Positions 28,853-40,651 of a DNA stretch of 64,000 nt are shown here, one piece after another (position 1 is the first letter of the stretch; each line of letters starts with the position of its first letter). The notes under the pieces are model-generated. The model did no database searches, was not told where the DNA came from, and worked only from the letters and a program-made list of their open reading frames with translations. The DNA is from Erythrobacter sp. (GTDB lineage: Bacteria; Pseudomonadota; Alphaproteobacteria; Sphingomonadales; Sphingomonadaceae), in the NCBI GenBank assembly GCA_027311945.1, contig DAICXZ010000022.1, positions 62,001 through 126,000 of the forward strand, in the 5' to 3' direction. A program made the translations under genes and the position numbers.

Positions 28853-30250
28853 TTACATATGGATCGGCTTGCCGCGCACCGCCATTGCCGCTTCCTTGAT
28901 TGCCTCGGAATGGGTGGGGTGCGCGTGGCAGGTGTAGGCGATGTCCTCGGAGAGCGCGCCGAATTCCATCGCCTGCGTCGCCTGCGCGATCATCGTGCCC
29001 GCCACCGAGGCAATGCACCAGACGCCCAGAACCTCGTCGGTTTCGGCATCGGCGATCACTTTCACGAACCCGTCAGGCTCGTGGTTGGTCTTGGCGCGGC
29101 TGTTGGCCAGCATCGGGAACTTGCCGACCTTGATCGCACCGCGCTCCTTCGCCGCTTCCTCGGTGAGGCCAATGCCTGCGAATTCGGGCATGGTGTAGAC
29201 AACGCCGGGGATCAGGTCGTGGTTGACGATGCCGATCTGGCCGGCGATCCATTCGGCCACGGCAATGCCTTCGTCCTCAGCCTTGTGGGCGAGCATCGGG
29301 CCGGGGACCACGTCACCCACGGCGCGCACGCTTTTCACCTTGGTGCGGAACTGCCCGTCGACCTCGATCTGGCCGCGCTCGTTGGTGGCAAGGCCGATAG
29401 CTTCGAGGTTCAGCCCCTCGGTGTTCGGACGCCGCCCGATCGACACCAGCACGCAATCGGCCTCGATTACCTCGGCCTCGCCGCCAGCGGCGGGTTCGAC
29501 GGTGACCTTGGCGCTCTTGCCCTTGACCTCGACGCCGGTGACCTTGGTCGAAAGCTTGAGCGTCATCCCCTGCTTCTTGAAGATCTTGGCCGCTTCCTTG
29601 CGCAGGTCGCCGTCCATGCCGGGCAACAACTGGTCGAGGAATTCCACCACGATGACTTCGGCGCCAAGGCGGCGCCAGACCGAGCCAAGCTCCAGCCCGA
29701 TCACGCCGCCACCGATGACGACCATTTTCTTCGGCACGGCCGGCAGATCGAGCGCGCCGGTGCTATCGACCACGACGCCGCCTTTGTTGTCGATCTCGAC
29801 GCCGGGCAGGGGAGTGACCGAAGAACCGGTGGCGATCACGATGTCCTTGGCCGAGTGGCTTTCGCCGCCGACTTCGATGGTGTGTTCGCCGGTGAACCTG
29901 GCGTGGCCCTTGAGCCAGGTCACCTTGTTCTTCTTGAACAGCATCTCGATCCCGCCGGTGAGCTGCTTCACCGCATCGCGGCGCTGGCCATGCATGGCAT
30001 CGAGATTGAGCTTGGGGGTCACGTCCACGCCCATCTTCGCCATCGCGCCGTTGGCGGCAGCGTCGAAGTACTCGGAGGCATGGAGCATCGCCTTGGAGGG
30101 AATGCAGCCGACGTTGAGGCAGGTGCCGCCCAGCGTCTCGCGGCTTTCGACGCAGGCCGTCTTCAGGCCCAGCTGCGCGGCGCGGATCGCCGCGACATAG
30201 CCGCCGGGGCCGGCACCGATCACAATGACGTCGAAATCGTAGTCTGCCAT
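28853..30250 (-). CDS. lpd: Dihydrolipoamide dehydrogenase (E3)
   Basis: 465 residues from ATG 30250 (MADYDFDVIVIGAGPGGYVAAIRAAQLG), GGAG five bases upstream. FAD-binding GAGPGG motif near residue 12, redox disulfide Cys-44/Cys-49 (GGTCLNVGC), NAD-binding GGGVIGLELGSVWRRLG near 180 and the C-terminal catalytic HAHPTHSEA. It reoxidises the lipoyl group of the 2-oxoglutarate dehydrogenase complex encoded just upstream (odhB, sucA). Confidence 0.97.
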   Translation of the reverse strand: MADYDFDVIVIGAGPGGYVAAIRAAQLGLKTACVESRETLGGTCLNVGCIPSKAMLHASEYFDAAANGAMAKMGVDVTPKLNLDAMHGQRRDAVKQLTGGIEMLFKKNKVTWLKGHARFTGEHTIEVGGESHSAKDIVIATGSSVTPLPGVEIDNKGGVVVDSTGALDLPAVPKKMVVIGGGVIGLELGSVWRRLGAEVIVVEFLDQLLPGMDGDLRKEAAKIFKKQGMTLKLSTKVTGVEVKGKSAKVTVEPAAGGEAEVIEADCVLVSIGRRPNTEGLNLEAIGLATNERGQIEVDGQFRTKVKSVRAVGDVVPGPMLAHKAEDEGIAVAEWIAGQIGIVNHDLIPGVVYTMPEFAGIGLTEEAAKERGAIKVGKFPMLANSRAKTNHEPDGFVKVIADAETDEVLGVWCIASVAGTMIAQATQAMEFGALSEDIAYTCHAHPTHSEAIKEAAMAVRGKPIHM

Positions 30251-30257
30251 ATATACT

Positions 30258-30351
30258 CCGCTCATCCTGAGCTTGTCGAAGGATTGCTCTTACTTCGGTC
30301 TTGCTGCTCCCGTTACAAGGGCAGGGCTTCGACAAGCTCAGCCCGAACGGG
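30258..30351. repeat. Inverted pair of REP-like units between odhB and lpd
   Basis: The unit at 30258-30282 (CCGCTCATCCTGAGCTTGTC, then GAAGG) and the opposing unit at 30322-30351 (CAGGGCTTCGACAAGCTCAG, then CCCGAACGGG) are inverted copies of the repeat seen before rpsL. In the transcript they would fold into a long hairpin that ends directly at the lpd Shine-Dalgarno (GGAG, 30256-30259). Confidence 0.85.
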
Positions 30352-30363
30352 GGCGAGGTAGTC

Positions 30364-31611
30364 TTACAAGTCGATCAGCAGCCGGGTCGGGTCCTCGATC
30401 GCTTCCTTGATCGTCTTCAGCGCGGTGACAGCCTCGCGGCCGTCGATGATGCGGTGATCGTAGGAGAGCGCGATGTACATCATCGGGCGGATCACGATCT
30501 CGCCATTGCGCACGACCGGGCGGTCTTCGATCCGATGCAGGCCGAGCACGGCCGACTGCGGCGGATTGATGATCGGGGTGCTCATCAGCCCGCCGAACAC
30601 ACCGCCGTTGGAGATGGTGAAAGTGCCGCCCTTCATCTCGTCCATGGTCAGCGTGCCGTCCTTGGCCTTGCCGCCATATTCAGCAATCGCCTTCTCGATG
30701 CCTGCGAAGCTCAGCTGGTCGACATTGCGCACCACCGGCACGACGAGGCCGTTGGGCGCCGAGACGGCCACCGAGATATCGACATAGTCGAAGTAGACGA
30801 TCTCATCGCCATCGATCTGCGCGTTGACGCTGGGGAAGGTCTTCAGCGCCAGCACCGAGGCCTTGGAGAAGAACGACATAAAGCCGAGCTTCACGCCGTG
30901 CTTCTTGGCGAACACGTCCTTGTACTTCTCGCGCGCCTCGATCACCGCCGTCATGTCGACGTCGTTGAAGGTGGTGAGCAGGGCGGCAGTGTCCTGCGCG
31001 CTCTTCAGGCGCTTGGCGATGGTCTGGCGCAGGCGCGTCATCTTGACGCGCTCTTCCTTGCGCTCGCCGCCAGCGGCGGGGGCGGGTGTAGAAGCCGACG
31101 TCGATGCAGTGGGAGCAGGCGCAGCGCCGCCCGATTTGGCCTTGGCCGCGGCCAGCACGTCTTCCTTGGTCAGGCGGCCGTCCTTGCCGGTGCCCTTGAT
31201 CGTGGTCGGATCGACGCCTGCTTCGAGCACCGCGCGGCGCACGGCGGGCGACATGGTCGGCGAGCCGTCGGGCAGGGCCTCCACCTCGTTCTCGCTGGCC
31301 TTCGCGGCAGGAGCTTCCTCAACCTTGGCGGCAGGCGCTGGAGCAGGCGAGGGCGAAGGAGCCGCACCGCTGCCGCCTTCGGAAACGGTCGCGATCACCG
31401 CGCCCACTTCCACCGTATCGCCCACGGCGACGATGTGCTCGCCCATCACACCCGCCACCGGCGAGGGCACTTCGATGGCGACCTTGTCGGTCTCGAGGCT
31501 GGCGATCGGTTCGTCCTGCGCCACGGCATCGCCGGGCTGCTTGAGCCATTCGCCAACGGTTGCTTCGGTGACGCTTTCGCCCAGCACGGGCACTTTGACT
31601 TCGATGGTCAT
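30364..31611 (-). CDS. odhB: 2-Oxoglutarate dehydrogenase E2 (dihydrolipoyl succinyltransferase)
   Basis: 415 residues. Single N-terminal lipoyl domain with the modified lysine at residue 43 ([17 protein letters not shown]), Ala/Pro linker, E3-binding domain ([35 protein letters not shown], about 125-160), second linker, and catalytic domain ending in [13 protein letters not shown] with the active-site His and Asp. Gap of 18 bp after sucA. Confidence 0.97.
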   Translation of the reverse strand: MTIEVKVPVLGESVTEATVGEWLKQPGDAVAQDEPIASLETDKVAIEVPSPVAGVMGEHIVAVGDTVEVGAVIATVSEGGSGAAPSPSPAPAPAAKVEEAPAAKASENEVEALPDGSPTMSPAVRRAVLEAGVDPTTIKGTGKDGRLTKEDVLAAAKAKSGGAAPAPTASTSASTPAPAAGGERKEERVKMTRLRQTIAKRLKSAQDTAALLTTFNDVDMTAVIEAREKYKDVFAKKHGVKLGFMSFFSKASVLALKTFPSVNAQIDGDEIVYFDYVDISVAVSAPNGLVVPVVRNVDQLSFAGIEKAIAEYGGKAKDGTLTMDEMKGGTFTISNGGVFGGLMSTPIINPPQSAVLGLHRIEDRPVVRNGEIVIRPMMYIALSYDHRIIDGREAVTALKTIKEAIEDPTRLLIDL

Positions 31612-31629
31612 GATCTCTTGTCTCTCAGC

Positions 31630-34470
31630 CTAGTTGGCGCCGCGCTTTTCGGCGTATTCTGCTGCGGTCTTGCCGCGCGTGGAAAGTCCCAGGGCGACCG
31701 ACACCAGCGCTTCCTGCTGCGCCTGATGGCGCTTGGCATAGCCGGTGGCGGGCGAAGCCGCCACCTCGCGCCCGGCATAGCTTGGGCGCATGCCCTTGTG
31801 CCCGGCGGCGATCAGCGCGTCTTCGATCTTGCTCTCGACGAAGAACCACGAGCCGTTGTTCTTCGGCTCTTCCTGGCACCACACCACCTCTTCGAGGTTG
31901 GTCATGCGCTGCATGCGCGTGGCCAGCGGTTCGCCGGGGAAGGGGTAAAGCTGCTCGATGCGAACGATCGTCACGTCATCGACGCCTTCTTCGTCGCGCT
32001 TGGCCATCAGGTCGTAGGCGACCTTGCCCGAGCACAGCACGAGGCGGCGCACCTTCTTGTCCTCGACCGGCTTCTTGTCGGAGAGGATGCGCATGAAGTG
32101 CCCCTCGCCGGTGAACTTGTCCTCGTCGCTTTTGGCCATCGGATGACGCAGCAGCGACTTGGGGGTCATGATCACGAGCGGCTTGCGGAACGGACGCAGC
32201 ATCTGCCGGCGCAGCACGTGGAAGTAGTTCGCCGGGCTGGTGATGTTGCAGACCTGAATATTGTCGTTCGCGCACAGCTGCAGGAAGCGTTCGAGACGCG
32301 CCGAGCTATGCTCTGGCCCCTGACCCTCGAACCCGTGCGGGAGCAGCAGGACAAGGCCGTTGGCGCGCAGCCACTTGGCTTCGGCGGCGGCAATATACTG
32401 GTCGATGATGATCTGCGCGCCGTTGGCGAAATCGCCGAACTGCGCTTCCCACAGCACCAGCGTCTTGGGGTCGGCCATGGCAAAGCCATATTCGAACCCG
32501 AGCACGCCATATTCGCTGAGCGTGGAATCGTAGACCTCGAACTTGCCGTGCGGCAGCTTCGACAGGGGCACGTACTTCGCCTCGGTCTTCTGGTCGATCC
32601 AGATTGCGTGGCGCTGGCTGAAGGTGCCGCGTCCCGAATCCTGCCCCGACAGGCGCACGCCGAAGCCCTCGGTCACCAGGCTGCCGAAGGCGAGTGCCTC
32701 GGCGGTGGACCAGTCGAAGCCTTCACCGGTTTCGAACATCTCGCGCTTGGCGTCGATCACGCGCTGCAACGTCTTGTGGATGGTCACATCCTCGGGGACG
32801 GTGGTCAGCGTGCGGCCGAGATGGTCGAACAGCTTCTTGTCGATCGCGGTGTCGATGTTGCGGCGCGCGTGTTCGGGATCGGCGGGTTTGTGCAGCCCGC
32901 TCCAGCGACCGGCGAACCAGTCCGCCTCGTTGGGCTTGTAGCTCTGCCCGGCCTCGAATTCTTCGTCGAGCTGCTTGGTGAAGTCTTCACGCATGGCAGG
33001 CGCAGTGCCCGCCTCGATCACGCCTTCGGCCTTCAGGCGCTCGGAATAGATTTCCGACACGCGCGGATGAGCCTTGATCGCCGCATACATCAGCGGCTGG
33101 GTGAACATCGGCTCGTCACCCTCGTTGTGACCGAAGCGGCGATAGCACCACATGTCGATCACGATATCGCGCTTGAAGGTCTGGCGGTATTCCACGGCCA
33201 GCTTGCAAGCGAAGGTCACAGCCTCGGGATCGTCGCCGTTGACGTGAAGGATCGGGGCCTGCACGCCCTTGGCGACATCGCTCGGATAGGGCGAGTTGCG
33301 CGCGAACTTGGGGCTGGTGGTGAAGCCGATCTGGTTGTTGATCACGAAGTGGATGCAGCCGCCGGTGTCATAACCGCGCACGCCCGAGAGGCCGAAGCAC
33401 TCCCACACCACGCCTTGCCCGGCGAAGGCCGCATCGCCGTGGATCAGCACCGGCAGCACCTTCTGGTGCACGCCGAGATCGTCGTGAATCGCCTGCTGCG
33501 CACGGGTCTTGCCGAGCACGATGGGGTCGACCGTTTCGAGGTGTGAGGGATTGGGCACGAGGCTCATGTGCACTTTGATGCCGTCGAACTCGCGATCGGT
33601 GCTGGTGCCGAGGTGATACTTCACATCGCCCGAACCGCCGACATCGTCGGGGTTGGCGCTGCCGCCCGAGAACTCGTGGAAGATGACCTTGTATGGCTTG
33701 GCCATCACGTTCGCGAGCACGTTCAGGCGGCCGCGGTGGGCCATCCCGTAGATGATCTCGCGCACACCGGTGGAGCCGCCATACTTGATGACCGCCTCGA
33801 GCGCGGGGATCATCGCCTCGCCGCCATCGAGCCCGAAGCGCTTGGTGCCGACGTATTTCTTGCCGAGATACTTCTCGTATTCCTCGCCGCGGATCACCGC
33901 CTGGAGGATCGCCTTCTTGCCCTCGGGCGTGAACTGGATCGTATCCTCGGGGCTTTCGAAGCGCTCCTGCAGGAAGCGCCGCTCCTCGGTGTCGGCAATG
34001 TGCATGTATTCGAGGCCGACATTGCCGCAATAGGTCTTGCGCAGGGCCTTATACAGCTCGCCGACCTTGACCCATTCGAACCCGAACGCGCCGCCGACAT
34101 AGACTTCCTGATCCTCGCGCCCGGCAAAGCCGTGGGCGGCGAGCGACAGTTCCTCTTCCTTGTCGCGGTGAGTGAGGCCGAGCGGGTCGAGCGTTGCCGC
34201 CATGTGTCCGCGCACGCGATAGTGCCGGATCAGCATCATCGCCTGGATCGAATCGTTGGCCGCCGCCTCGATGCTCTTGGCATCGGCCGGCTTGCCCGCG
34301 TTCTTGGTCGCCTTCTCGACCGACAGCTTCATCGCCGTCGGGTCGAGCCCAGCGGTGAGGTCGCTGCCGTCGTCAGCCAGCGGCCAGCGCGGGTTTGCCC
34401 AGCTTGGCCCTGCCTGGGCCGCGCCCTGATCGGGCATTTCGGGAAGGAAATTCAGCGGTTCATTACCCAT
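31630..34470 (-). CDS. sucA: 2-Oxoglutarate dehydrogenase E1
   Basis: About 946 residues from ATG 34470 ([16 protein letters not shown]); the upstream ATG at 34485 (MKVPA) is the track start and cannot be excluded. Thiamine-diphosphate enzyme; typical blocks are [56 protein letters not shown] and the C-terminal [22 protein letters not shown]. Decarboxylates 2-oxoglutarate and reductively succinylates the OdhB lipoyl group. Confidence 0.97.
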   Translation of the reverse strand: MGNEPLNFLPEMPDQGAAQAGPSWANPRWPLADDGSDLTAGLDPTAMKLSVEKATKNAGKPADAKSIEAAANDSIQAMMLIRHYRVRGHMAATLDPLGLTHRDKEEELSLAAHGFAGREDQEVYVGGAFGFEWVKVGELYKALRKTYCGNVGLEYMHIADTEERRFLQERFESPEDTIQFTPEGKKAILQAVIRGEEYEKYLGKKYVGTKRFGLDGGEAMIPALEAVIKYGGSTGVREIIYGMAHRGRLNVLANVMAKPYKVIFHEFSGGSANPDDVGGSGDVKYHLGTSTDREFDGIKVHMSLVPNPSHLETVDPIVLGKTRAQQAIHDDLGVHQKVLPVLIHGDAAFAGQGVVWECFGLSGVRGYDTGGCIHFVINNQIGFTTSPKFARNSPYPSDVAKGVQAPILHVNGDDPEAVTFACKLAVEYRQTFKRDIVIDMWCYRRFGHNEGDEPMFTQPLMYAAIKAHPRVSEIYSERLKAEGVIEAGTAPAMREDFTKQLDEEFEAGQSYKPNEADWFAGRWSGLHKPADPEHARRNIDTAIDKKLFDHLGRTLTTVPEDVTIHKTLQRVIDAKREMFETGEGFDWSTAEALAFGSLVTEGFGVRLSGQDSGRGTFSQRHAIWIDQKTEAKYVPLSKLPHGKFEVYDSTLSEYGVLGFEYGFAMADPKTLVLWEAQFGDFANGAQIIIDQYIAAAEAKWLRANGLVLLLPHGFEGQGPEHSSARLERFLQLCANDNIQVCNITSPANYFHVLRRQMLRPFRKPLVIMTPKSLLRHPMAKSDEDKFTGEGHFMRILSDKKPVEDKKVRRLVLCSGKVAYDLMAKRDEEGVDDVTIVRIEQLYPFPGEPLATRMQRMTNLEEVVWCQEEPKNNGSWFFVESKIEDALIAAGHKGMRPSYAGREVAASPATGYAKRHQAQQEALVSVALGLSTRGKTAAEYAEKRGAN

Positions 34471-34523
34471 GGCAGGGACCTTCACACAAACTCTTCGTCA
34501 ACCATAACCCTTACGGGCAGAAC

Positions 34524-35414
34524 TCAGGCAAGTTCCTTGAGCAGGGCATCCAGAGTAATACCGAGCTCGCTGGGCGAAGGGCTTACACGAATGCCGGCCG
34601 CTTCCATCGCCGCGATCTTGTCATCCGCGCCGCCCTGGCCGCCCGAAACGATTGCACCGGCATGGCCCATGCGGCGGCCCGGAGGGGCGGTGCGCCCGGC
34701 GATGAAGCCGACCATCGGCTTGGAGCGGCCCTTGGCAGCTTCCTGCTTGATGAACTCGGCAGCTTCTTCTTCGGCGCTGCCGCCGATTTCGCCGATCATG
34801 ATGATGGACTTGGTCTCGTCGTCCGACAGGAACAGGTCGAGCACGTCGATGAAGTTGGTGCCGTTGACCGGGTCGCCGCCGATGCCGACTGCCGTGGTCT
34901 GGCCGAGGCCGACCGCAGTGGTCTGGTGCACGGCTTCATAGGTCAGCGTGCCCGAGCGCGAGACGACGCCGACGCTGCCCTTCGAGAAGATCGAGCCGGG
35001 CATGATGCCGATCTTGCACTCGTTCGGGGTCAGCACGCCGGGGCAGTTCGGGCCGATCAGGCGCGACTTCGAACCCGACAGCGCACGCTTCACGCGCACC
35101 ATGTCGAGCACCGGAACGCCTTCGGTGATGCAGACGATCAGCTCGATCTCGGCCTCGATGGCTTCGAGGATCGAATCCGCGGCGAATGGCGGCGGGACGT
35201 AGATCACAGAAGCAGTCGCGCCGGTTTCGGCCTTGGCTTCCTTCACGGTGTCGAAGTTGGGCAGGCCGAGGTGGGTGGTGCCGCCCTTGCCGGGGGTTAC
35301 GCCCGCGACCATCTGCGTGCCGTAGTCCAGCGCCTGCTGGGTGTGGAAAGTGCCGGTATTGCCGGTCATCCCCTGGGTGATGACCTTGGTGTCTTTGTTA
35401 ATGAGGATGGACAT
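34524..35414 (-). CDS. sucD: Succinyl-CoA synthetase subunit alpha
   Basis: 296 residues from ATG 35414 ([32 protein letters not shown]); the track start at 35468 adds 18 basic residues outside the family. CoA-binding Rossmann domain and the phospho-histidine segment [18 protein letters not shown] near residue 250. It needs a beta subunit (SucC), which is not adjacent: mdh lies immediately upstream. Confidence 0.96.
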   Translation of the reverse strand: MSILINKDTKVITQGMTGNTGTFHTQQALDYGTQMVAGVTPGKGGTTHLGLPNFDTVKEAKAETGATASVIYVPPPFAADSILEAIEAEIELIVCITEGVPVLDMVRVKRALSGSKSRLIGPNCPGVLTPNECKIGIMPGSIFSKGSVGVVSRSGTLTYEAVHQTTAVGLGQTTAVGIGGDPVNGTNFIDVLDLFLSDDETKSIIMIGEIGGSAEEEAAEFIKQEAAKGRSKPMVGFIAGRTAPPGRRMGHAGAIVSGGQGGADDKIAAMEAAGIRVSPSPSELGITLDALLKELA

Positions 35415-35518
35415 TCGTCGTTCCTTTTTCTTCGGGCGTCTTGTCCGGCGAGGGCTGGAACTCCGCACGAGAGAGAGCTTGCAAACCCCGGCGGCGCCAG
35501 GGCTCGCGGAGTGAAGTT

Positions 35519-36526
<1,008 letters not shown>

Positions 36527-36706
36527 CTATCCGGAACGTCACCGCATTGCCCTGCGCCCGGCCGGACAATGCTTTTACGCGAGGTGCGTTAGGCCTGCCC
36601 AAGCCCTATTGCAACAGCGAAAGCGGCCACGAAATGGCTTATCTTTGCAAACACTTCGCAATATCAAAAGGAGTGGCGTCCGGCCGGGCTTGTCGAGCTG
36701 CTGAGG

Positions 36707-38641
36707 CTAAAGCGCTACGTCGAAACGGGTTTGATGGTTCATGTCGCGCTCAAGCAGCTGCTGGGCCATTTCCGCGGTTACGGCGCGGCTGAAGTAGAAC
36801 CCCTGTCCCAGCGTGCAACCCGCCCGGCGCAGGCTGTTGGCCTGCTCGGCCGTCTCGATCCCCTCGGCGACGATTTCCATCCCGAGCTTGCGGCCCATCC
36901 CGGCCACGGCGCGAACGATCGCATCGCTGTGCGGGCCAACCTCCGGACCGCAAACGAAGCTGCGGTCGATCTTGATCTTGTCGAAGTGGTAGCGGTGCAG
37001 GTAGCTGAGGGACGAGTAGCCGGTGCCGAAGTCATCGAGCGCGAAGTGAACCTGCGCGCGCGTCAGGTCGTCCATAAAGTGGCGCGCGTGGACGCTGTCT
37101 TCCAGAAACACGCTTTCGGTTACCTCGATCACCAGCCGGTGCGGCGCGAGGCCCGCCTGTCGCAGGGCATGCAGGATGCCAAGCGCAGCGCCCGGTGCCC
37201 GCATCTGCGTGGGCGAGAGGTTTACGGCCAGCAAGATGTGATCGGGCCAGGTGGCGGCGGCGCGCGCGGCCTGCGCGGTGACCCAATTGCCCAGCGTGAT
37301 GATCTGGCCGGTTTCCTCGGCCACCGGAATGAATACCTCGGGGGAAATCTCTCCCTTCTCGGGGTGCGTCCAGCGCACCAGCGCCTCGAAGCTGCATATG
37401 CGCCCGCTGTCGAGATCGATCAGCGGCTGGAAGTGGACCGCCAGTTCCCCGCGCGAAATGGCGGACCGCAGGTCGCGTTCCAGTTCCTTGCGCTCTGCAC
37501 GCTTGCTGCCCATTTCGGGAACATAGAAGCAGGTCTCCAGGCCCTGTTCCTTGGCTTGCATCAGCGCGACATTCGCCGATTGCATCAGGTGCGAAACCGT
37601 TGCCGAATCCTCGCCCAGGATCGCCACGCCGATCGATGTGCCCGCTTCCACCAGGGCAAGGTCAAGCCGCAAGGGCCGGTTCAGATGCTCGCTGATCTTG
37701 CTGACCAGCTGCTCGGCGTGGGCACGCGAGGCAACCGGCAGGGCTAGCAGGAACTCGTCGCTGCCGAACCGTGCCAGCACGGCATCGTCCGGGGTGCAGG
37801 CGCGCATCCGCCGGGTCATCTCGCACAGCAGCTTGTCGCCGGTGGCATAGCCCTGGCTTTCGTTGACATCGCGCAGGCGGTGCAGGTCGAGCCAGAGCAG
37901 GGCTACCCGCTGGTGGGGGCCGTGCTGTGCGAGCAGGTCATCGAGCGCATAGTGAAATCCGTCGCGGTTGAGCAGGTTGGTCAGGCCGTCATGCATCGCG
38001 AGAAAGTGATACTGCTCGCTCACCGCCTTGCGCTCCTGCGAGATCCGCACGATGTTGCAGAGGTTGTAGTGAACCGCTTGGGTTAGCTTATCCATCGACA
38101 GCGCGAGACCGGGCACGATCAGCGCCAGCACTGTTGAGCCCGGCGTTGCCACATAGAGGCCCGCCAGAACGATCGGCGCGGCGATCAGGCCCATGTGCGC
38201 GCGCGCCCAGCCAGGCCGATCGGCGCAGCGAACCGTCATCGCGGTGGCGTAGGTCAGTGCGTAGCCGAGCGCCAGTGTCTCCAGATTGTGGCTTAGCTGC
38301 AAGACAAGGGCCAACGCTCCGAACAAGCCGAGGTTGGCGGAAATTGCGATTTCGATCGCCTGAACATACGCATTCAAGCGCTTGTGCGGCATCTTCTCGA
38401 TAAGCCGAGCGTGAAATAGCGACATGCCCAGACGGACGAAGATGGCAAGGGACATGACGATCGCTGAAGCGACAAGCCATTGCGAGTTGCCGAACAGCGC
38501 GCAGACCCAGCCAACGATCAAGTTCGCGCCACTGGCGAGAAACAGGCCGAGGTGTGGAACGAGGAAGCTGTCGTAATAACGCCGATCGGGGATCGGCGGC
38601 ATCACGCTTTCGCTCGTTCGGTTGTCAACGCTGTTTGCCAA
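36707..38641 (-). CDS. GGDEF-EAL membrane protein, likely c-di-GMP phosphodiesterase
   Basis: 644 residues. About six membrane helices (30-190) precede a GGDEF domain in which the signature is RFGSDEF (about residues 289-295) and the upstream motif is degraded (DLHRLRDVNESQGYATGD). The EAL domain keeps its catalytic set: SFEALVRW near 418, NLSPTQ, EVTES, DDFGTGYSSL, DKIKIDRSF and EGIET. The cyclase half is therefore probably inactive or regulatory, while the EAL half should hydrolyse c-di-GMP. The membrane domain suggests an input signal from the envelope. Stands alone. Confidence 0.93.
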   Translation of the reverse strand: MANSVDNRTSESVMPPIPDRRYYDSFLVPHLGLFLASGANLIVGWVCALFGNSQWLVASAIVMSLAIFVRLGMSLFHARLIEKMPHKRLNAYVQAIEIAISANLGLFGALALVLQLSHNLETLALGYALTYATAMTVRCADRPGWARAHMGLIAAPIVLAGLYVATPGSTVLALIVPGLALSMDKLTQAVHYNLCNIVRISQERKAVSEQYHFLAMHDGLTNLLNRDGFHYALDDLLAQHGPHQRVALLWLDLHRLRDVNESQGYATGDKLLCEMTRRMRACTPDDAVLARFGSDEFLLALPVASRAHAEQLVSKISEHLNRPLRLDLALVEAGTSIGVAILGEDSATVSHLMQSANVALMQAKEQGLETCFYVPEMGSKRAERKELERDLRSAISRGELAVHFQPLIDLDSGRICSFEALVRWTHPEKGEISPEVFIPVAEETGQIITLGNWVTAQAARAAATWPDHILLAVNLSPTQMRAPGAALGILHALRQAGLAPHRLVIEVTESVFLEDSVHARHFMDDLTRAQVHFALDDFGTGYSSLSYLHRYHFDKIKIDRSFVCGPEVGPHSDAIVRAVAGMGRKLGMEIVAEGIETAEQANSLRRAGCTLGQGFYFSRAVTAEMAQQLLERDMNHQTRFDVAL

Positions 38642-38724
38642 GATACCCTCCGCCGAGCGTGGATTCTAAGCGAGTGGCACGTTTAGAAATCTTAATATGG
38701 CCCTGCGTAATGTTGACAGGTCAA

Positions 38725-39042
38725 TCACATAGGCGCGCTTGTTTGCTCCTGGAAACGAGCAAGATCATGCGCGAGCCTGCGGTCGAGATTGGCGCAGATT
38801 TCGCGCCAGATGGAAAAGCCCTCCATATCGCCACTGATCGCCGCGCTCTCGGCGGCACCGTGTGCCACCTGGGCAGCGCCAAGGCCGTGCTGACCAAACA
38901 GGTCAAGCGCGCGGCGGAAAGCCGCATCGCAATCGGCACTGGTGGCACGGTTGTCGTTCGCGGCCTCTCGCTGCAGACGCAGGATGTGCGAAGTCGAAAG
39001 ACGCTTGCGCGAAAGTCTGGGGACGGCAAGTCGGATCGACAT
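38725..39042 (-). CDS. Small hypothetical protein (about 105 residues)
   Basis: Read from ATG 39042 (MSIRLAVPRLSRKRLSTSHILRLQREAANDN); the track start at 39084 is an alternative. A basic N-terminus with the ANDN motif often seen in alphaproteobacterial small proteins is followed by a helical region (CDAAFRRALDLFGQHGLGAAQVAHGAAESAAISGDMEGFSIWREICANLDRRLAHDLARF). No known function. Overlapping ORFs on both strands are judged shadows. Confidence 0.65.
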   Translation of the reverse strand: MSIRLAVPRLSRKRLSTSHILRLQREAANDNRATSADCDAAFRRALDLFGQHGLGAAQVAHGAAESAAISGDMEGFSIWREICANLDRRLAHDLARFQEQTSAPM

Positions 39043-39186
39043 GGCTGGTAGCTCTCTCGGCTGTAGTTTCGTCACCGCTGACATGCAGCTGGATATCGGC
39101 TAGGCCGACTACCTTAATGCCGGGTATCCAAACATGGTTTACAAGATGTTTGCCATGTTCCGGCAGCAACCCCGGTCGGCGTGTGC

Positions 39187-40350
39187 TCAGTCTTTCCGGG
39201 CGTCCTCGCGCCAGGCGCCGCTGCGCGCATATTCGGCGCGGATCGCACCGCCGCCGGGCAATCGCGAGCCACGCGCCGCTGCCGGAACCGCGCCGGGGCC
39301 GCGCGTCTCCTCGCCAGTTGCAGCGGCTTCTGGCATCATCGCCGGTGAGGTGGCGAAATCGCGTTCAGGCCGGGGGCTGCTGCTTTCGGACAGACGGCTT
39401 TCTGGTGCCAGCGCAGTGGCCGGATCGGGCGCCGGTCCGGCGTCAGCCTGCGCCATGATCGCGGCCGCGCGGCCGGGTGCGGGCTCGCCTCCAAGATAGC
39501 GTCCGGTAAAGGCCCGGCTGGTTCCTGCCTCTCCGCGCCAGCGGTAGAACTGGTGCGCGCCAATCACCGCCACCTCATCAAGGCTGCTGGCCCAATAGGG
39601 GTGAACCGCAAGCGTATGGTAATGTGTGGCTAATCCTACCGGAGCATAAACTGCGCCTGCCAGCGCCTGCCGTGCAATGCGGCTGGCGCGGCCCCACATG
39701 AAGGCTGAAGGTTGGCGCGACAGCGATCCGTCGCAGGTGAAGGTGAACTGACACCCGGTGCTGCGCTCCGAACCCTGAAACACGACGCCGCATACGGTCG
39801 AGGGGTAAGCCGGATGGGCCAGCCGGTTCAGCACCACCTGGGCCACGGCGCGCTGCCCGGCGTCGGATTCACTCGCTGCTTCGTAGTAGATCGCCTGCGT
39901 CATGCATTGCTGGGCACGGGCCTGGTCGGTCAGCGAGCCTGCCACACGCAGCGAGCGCGCTGCGGGGCCGGCGATGAAGGCACTGGCGGTGGCTTGTCCA
40001 AGCGGCGCAGCGGCATCAGCTGCATGAACGAGACCGGGCGCTGCAACGGCAGCTTGGGGCAAGTCCTCAAGGTAGTAAAAGGCTGAGCCGGGAAAGCTTT
40101 CGCCCGGTGTCTCGAAGCCCATGGGTGCGACCGTGGCGTCAGCTGCATTCGCTGATGGCATGGTCAGGCCCTGCAAGCCGCCGGGCAGGGCCAGCGCGGG
40201 CACGGCGGCCGCAGCAGCAAGCACGCCCGCCTTTCGTATCGAACGTTTGCCCTTGCCAATTGCCGCCAGCGAGCGCGCCGCGCGGGCGCGGGTGATGCGG
40301 TCGCGGAAGTCGGGCAGCGACTCGTCGGGCAGGATGCAACTGGCGCGCAT
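39187..40350 (-). CDS. Cell wall hydrolase, SleB/CwlJ family
   Basis: 387 residues. A basic N-terminus precedes a signal-anchor-like segment (AGVLAAAAAVPALALPGGL). The SleB-type catalytic core lies at about 145-275 (QCMTQAIYYEAASESDAGQRAVAQVVLNRLAHPAYPSTVCGVVFQGSERSTGCQFTFTCDG, then YAPVGLATHYHTLAVHPYW), with the presumed catalytic Glu in YYEAASE. The C-terminal 100 residues are Ala/Pro-rich and disordered. Non-sporulating alphaproteobacteria use these enzymes in peptidoglycan turnover. Confidence 0.92.
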   Translation of the reverse strand: MRASCILPDESLPDFRDRITRARAARSLAAIGKGKRSIRKAGVLAAAAAVPALALPGGLQGLTMPSANAADATVAPMGFETPGESFPGSAFYYLEDLPQAAVAAPGLVHAADAAAPLGQATASAFIAGPAARSLRVAGSLTDQARAQQCMTQAIYYEAASESDAGQRAVAQVVLNRLAHPAYPSTVCGVVFQGSERSTGCQFTFTCDGSLSRQPSAFMWGRASRIARQALAGAVYAPVGLATHYHTLAVHPYWASSLDEVAVIGAHQFYRWRGEAGTSRAFTGRYLGGEPAPGRAAAIMAQADAGPAPDPATALAPESRLSESSSPRPERDFATSPAMMPEAAATGEETRGPGAVPAAARGSRLPGGGAIRAEYARSGAWREDARKD

Positions 40351-40651
40351 TGTGCCCCGTTAGCGGCAAATGTTTGCCAGGACATTGACGATGGTTCGAT
40401 TGTCTCCAATCGGGACGTTGCGGCAAGGGTTGATGAAATTTCGATAATTTGCTGATTGCCGCCGGAGGAAGCCGTTGCTAGCTCCTTGCCGGACAGCCAG
40501 CAGTTTGGGCGCTGAAGGTTGCCGGTCGCGAGAATTGTCCGACGGTGACGCTCGGCCCACTATGCTTTTTGCAGGCGTCCCAGGGGTGCGTGATGGCGTA
40601 GGGGGCCGCGCGTCGGAACGGCACGTTTGCGCAAGGCGGCTATAAGAACTC
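40351..40651. other. 301-bp divergent spacer, SleB / ABC binding protein
   Basis: No ORF. I looked for a cobalamin riboswitch because a BtuFCD-like importer follows and found no B12-box-like sequence. TATAAG at 40641, eleven bases before the importer's GTG, resembles a -10 hexamer but lacks a fitting -35. Confidence 0.35.

Noticed and set aside
30301-33546. 1081-residue plus-strand ORF
   Set aside because: Shadow of odhB and sucA, both of which have complete family signatures on the minus strand.
40351-40651. Cobalamin riboswitch upstream of the BtuFCD-like importer
   Set aside because: No B12 box or matching core sequence could be found by eye, so neither the riboswitch nor cobalamin specificity is claimed.
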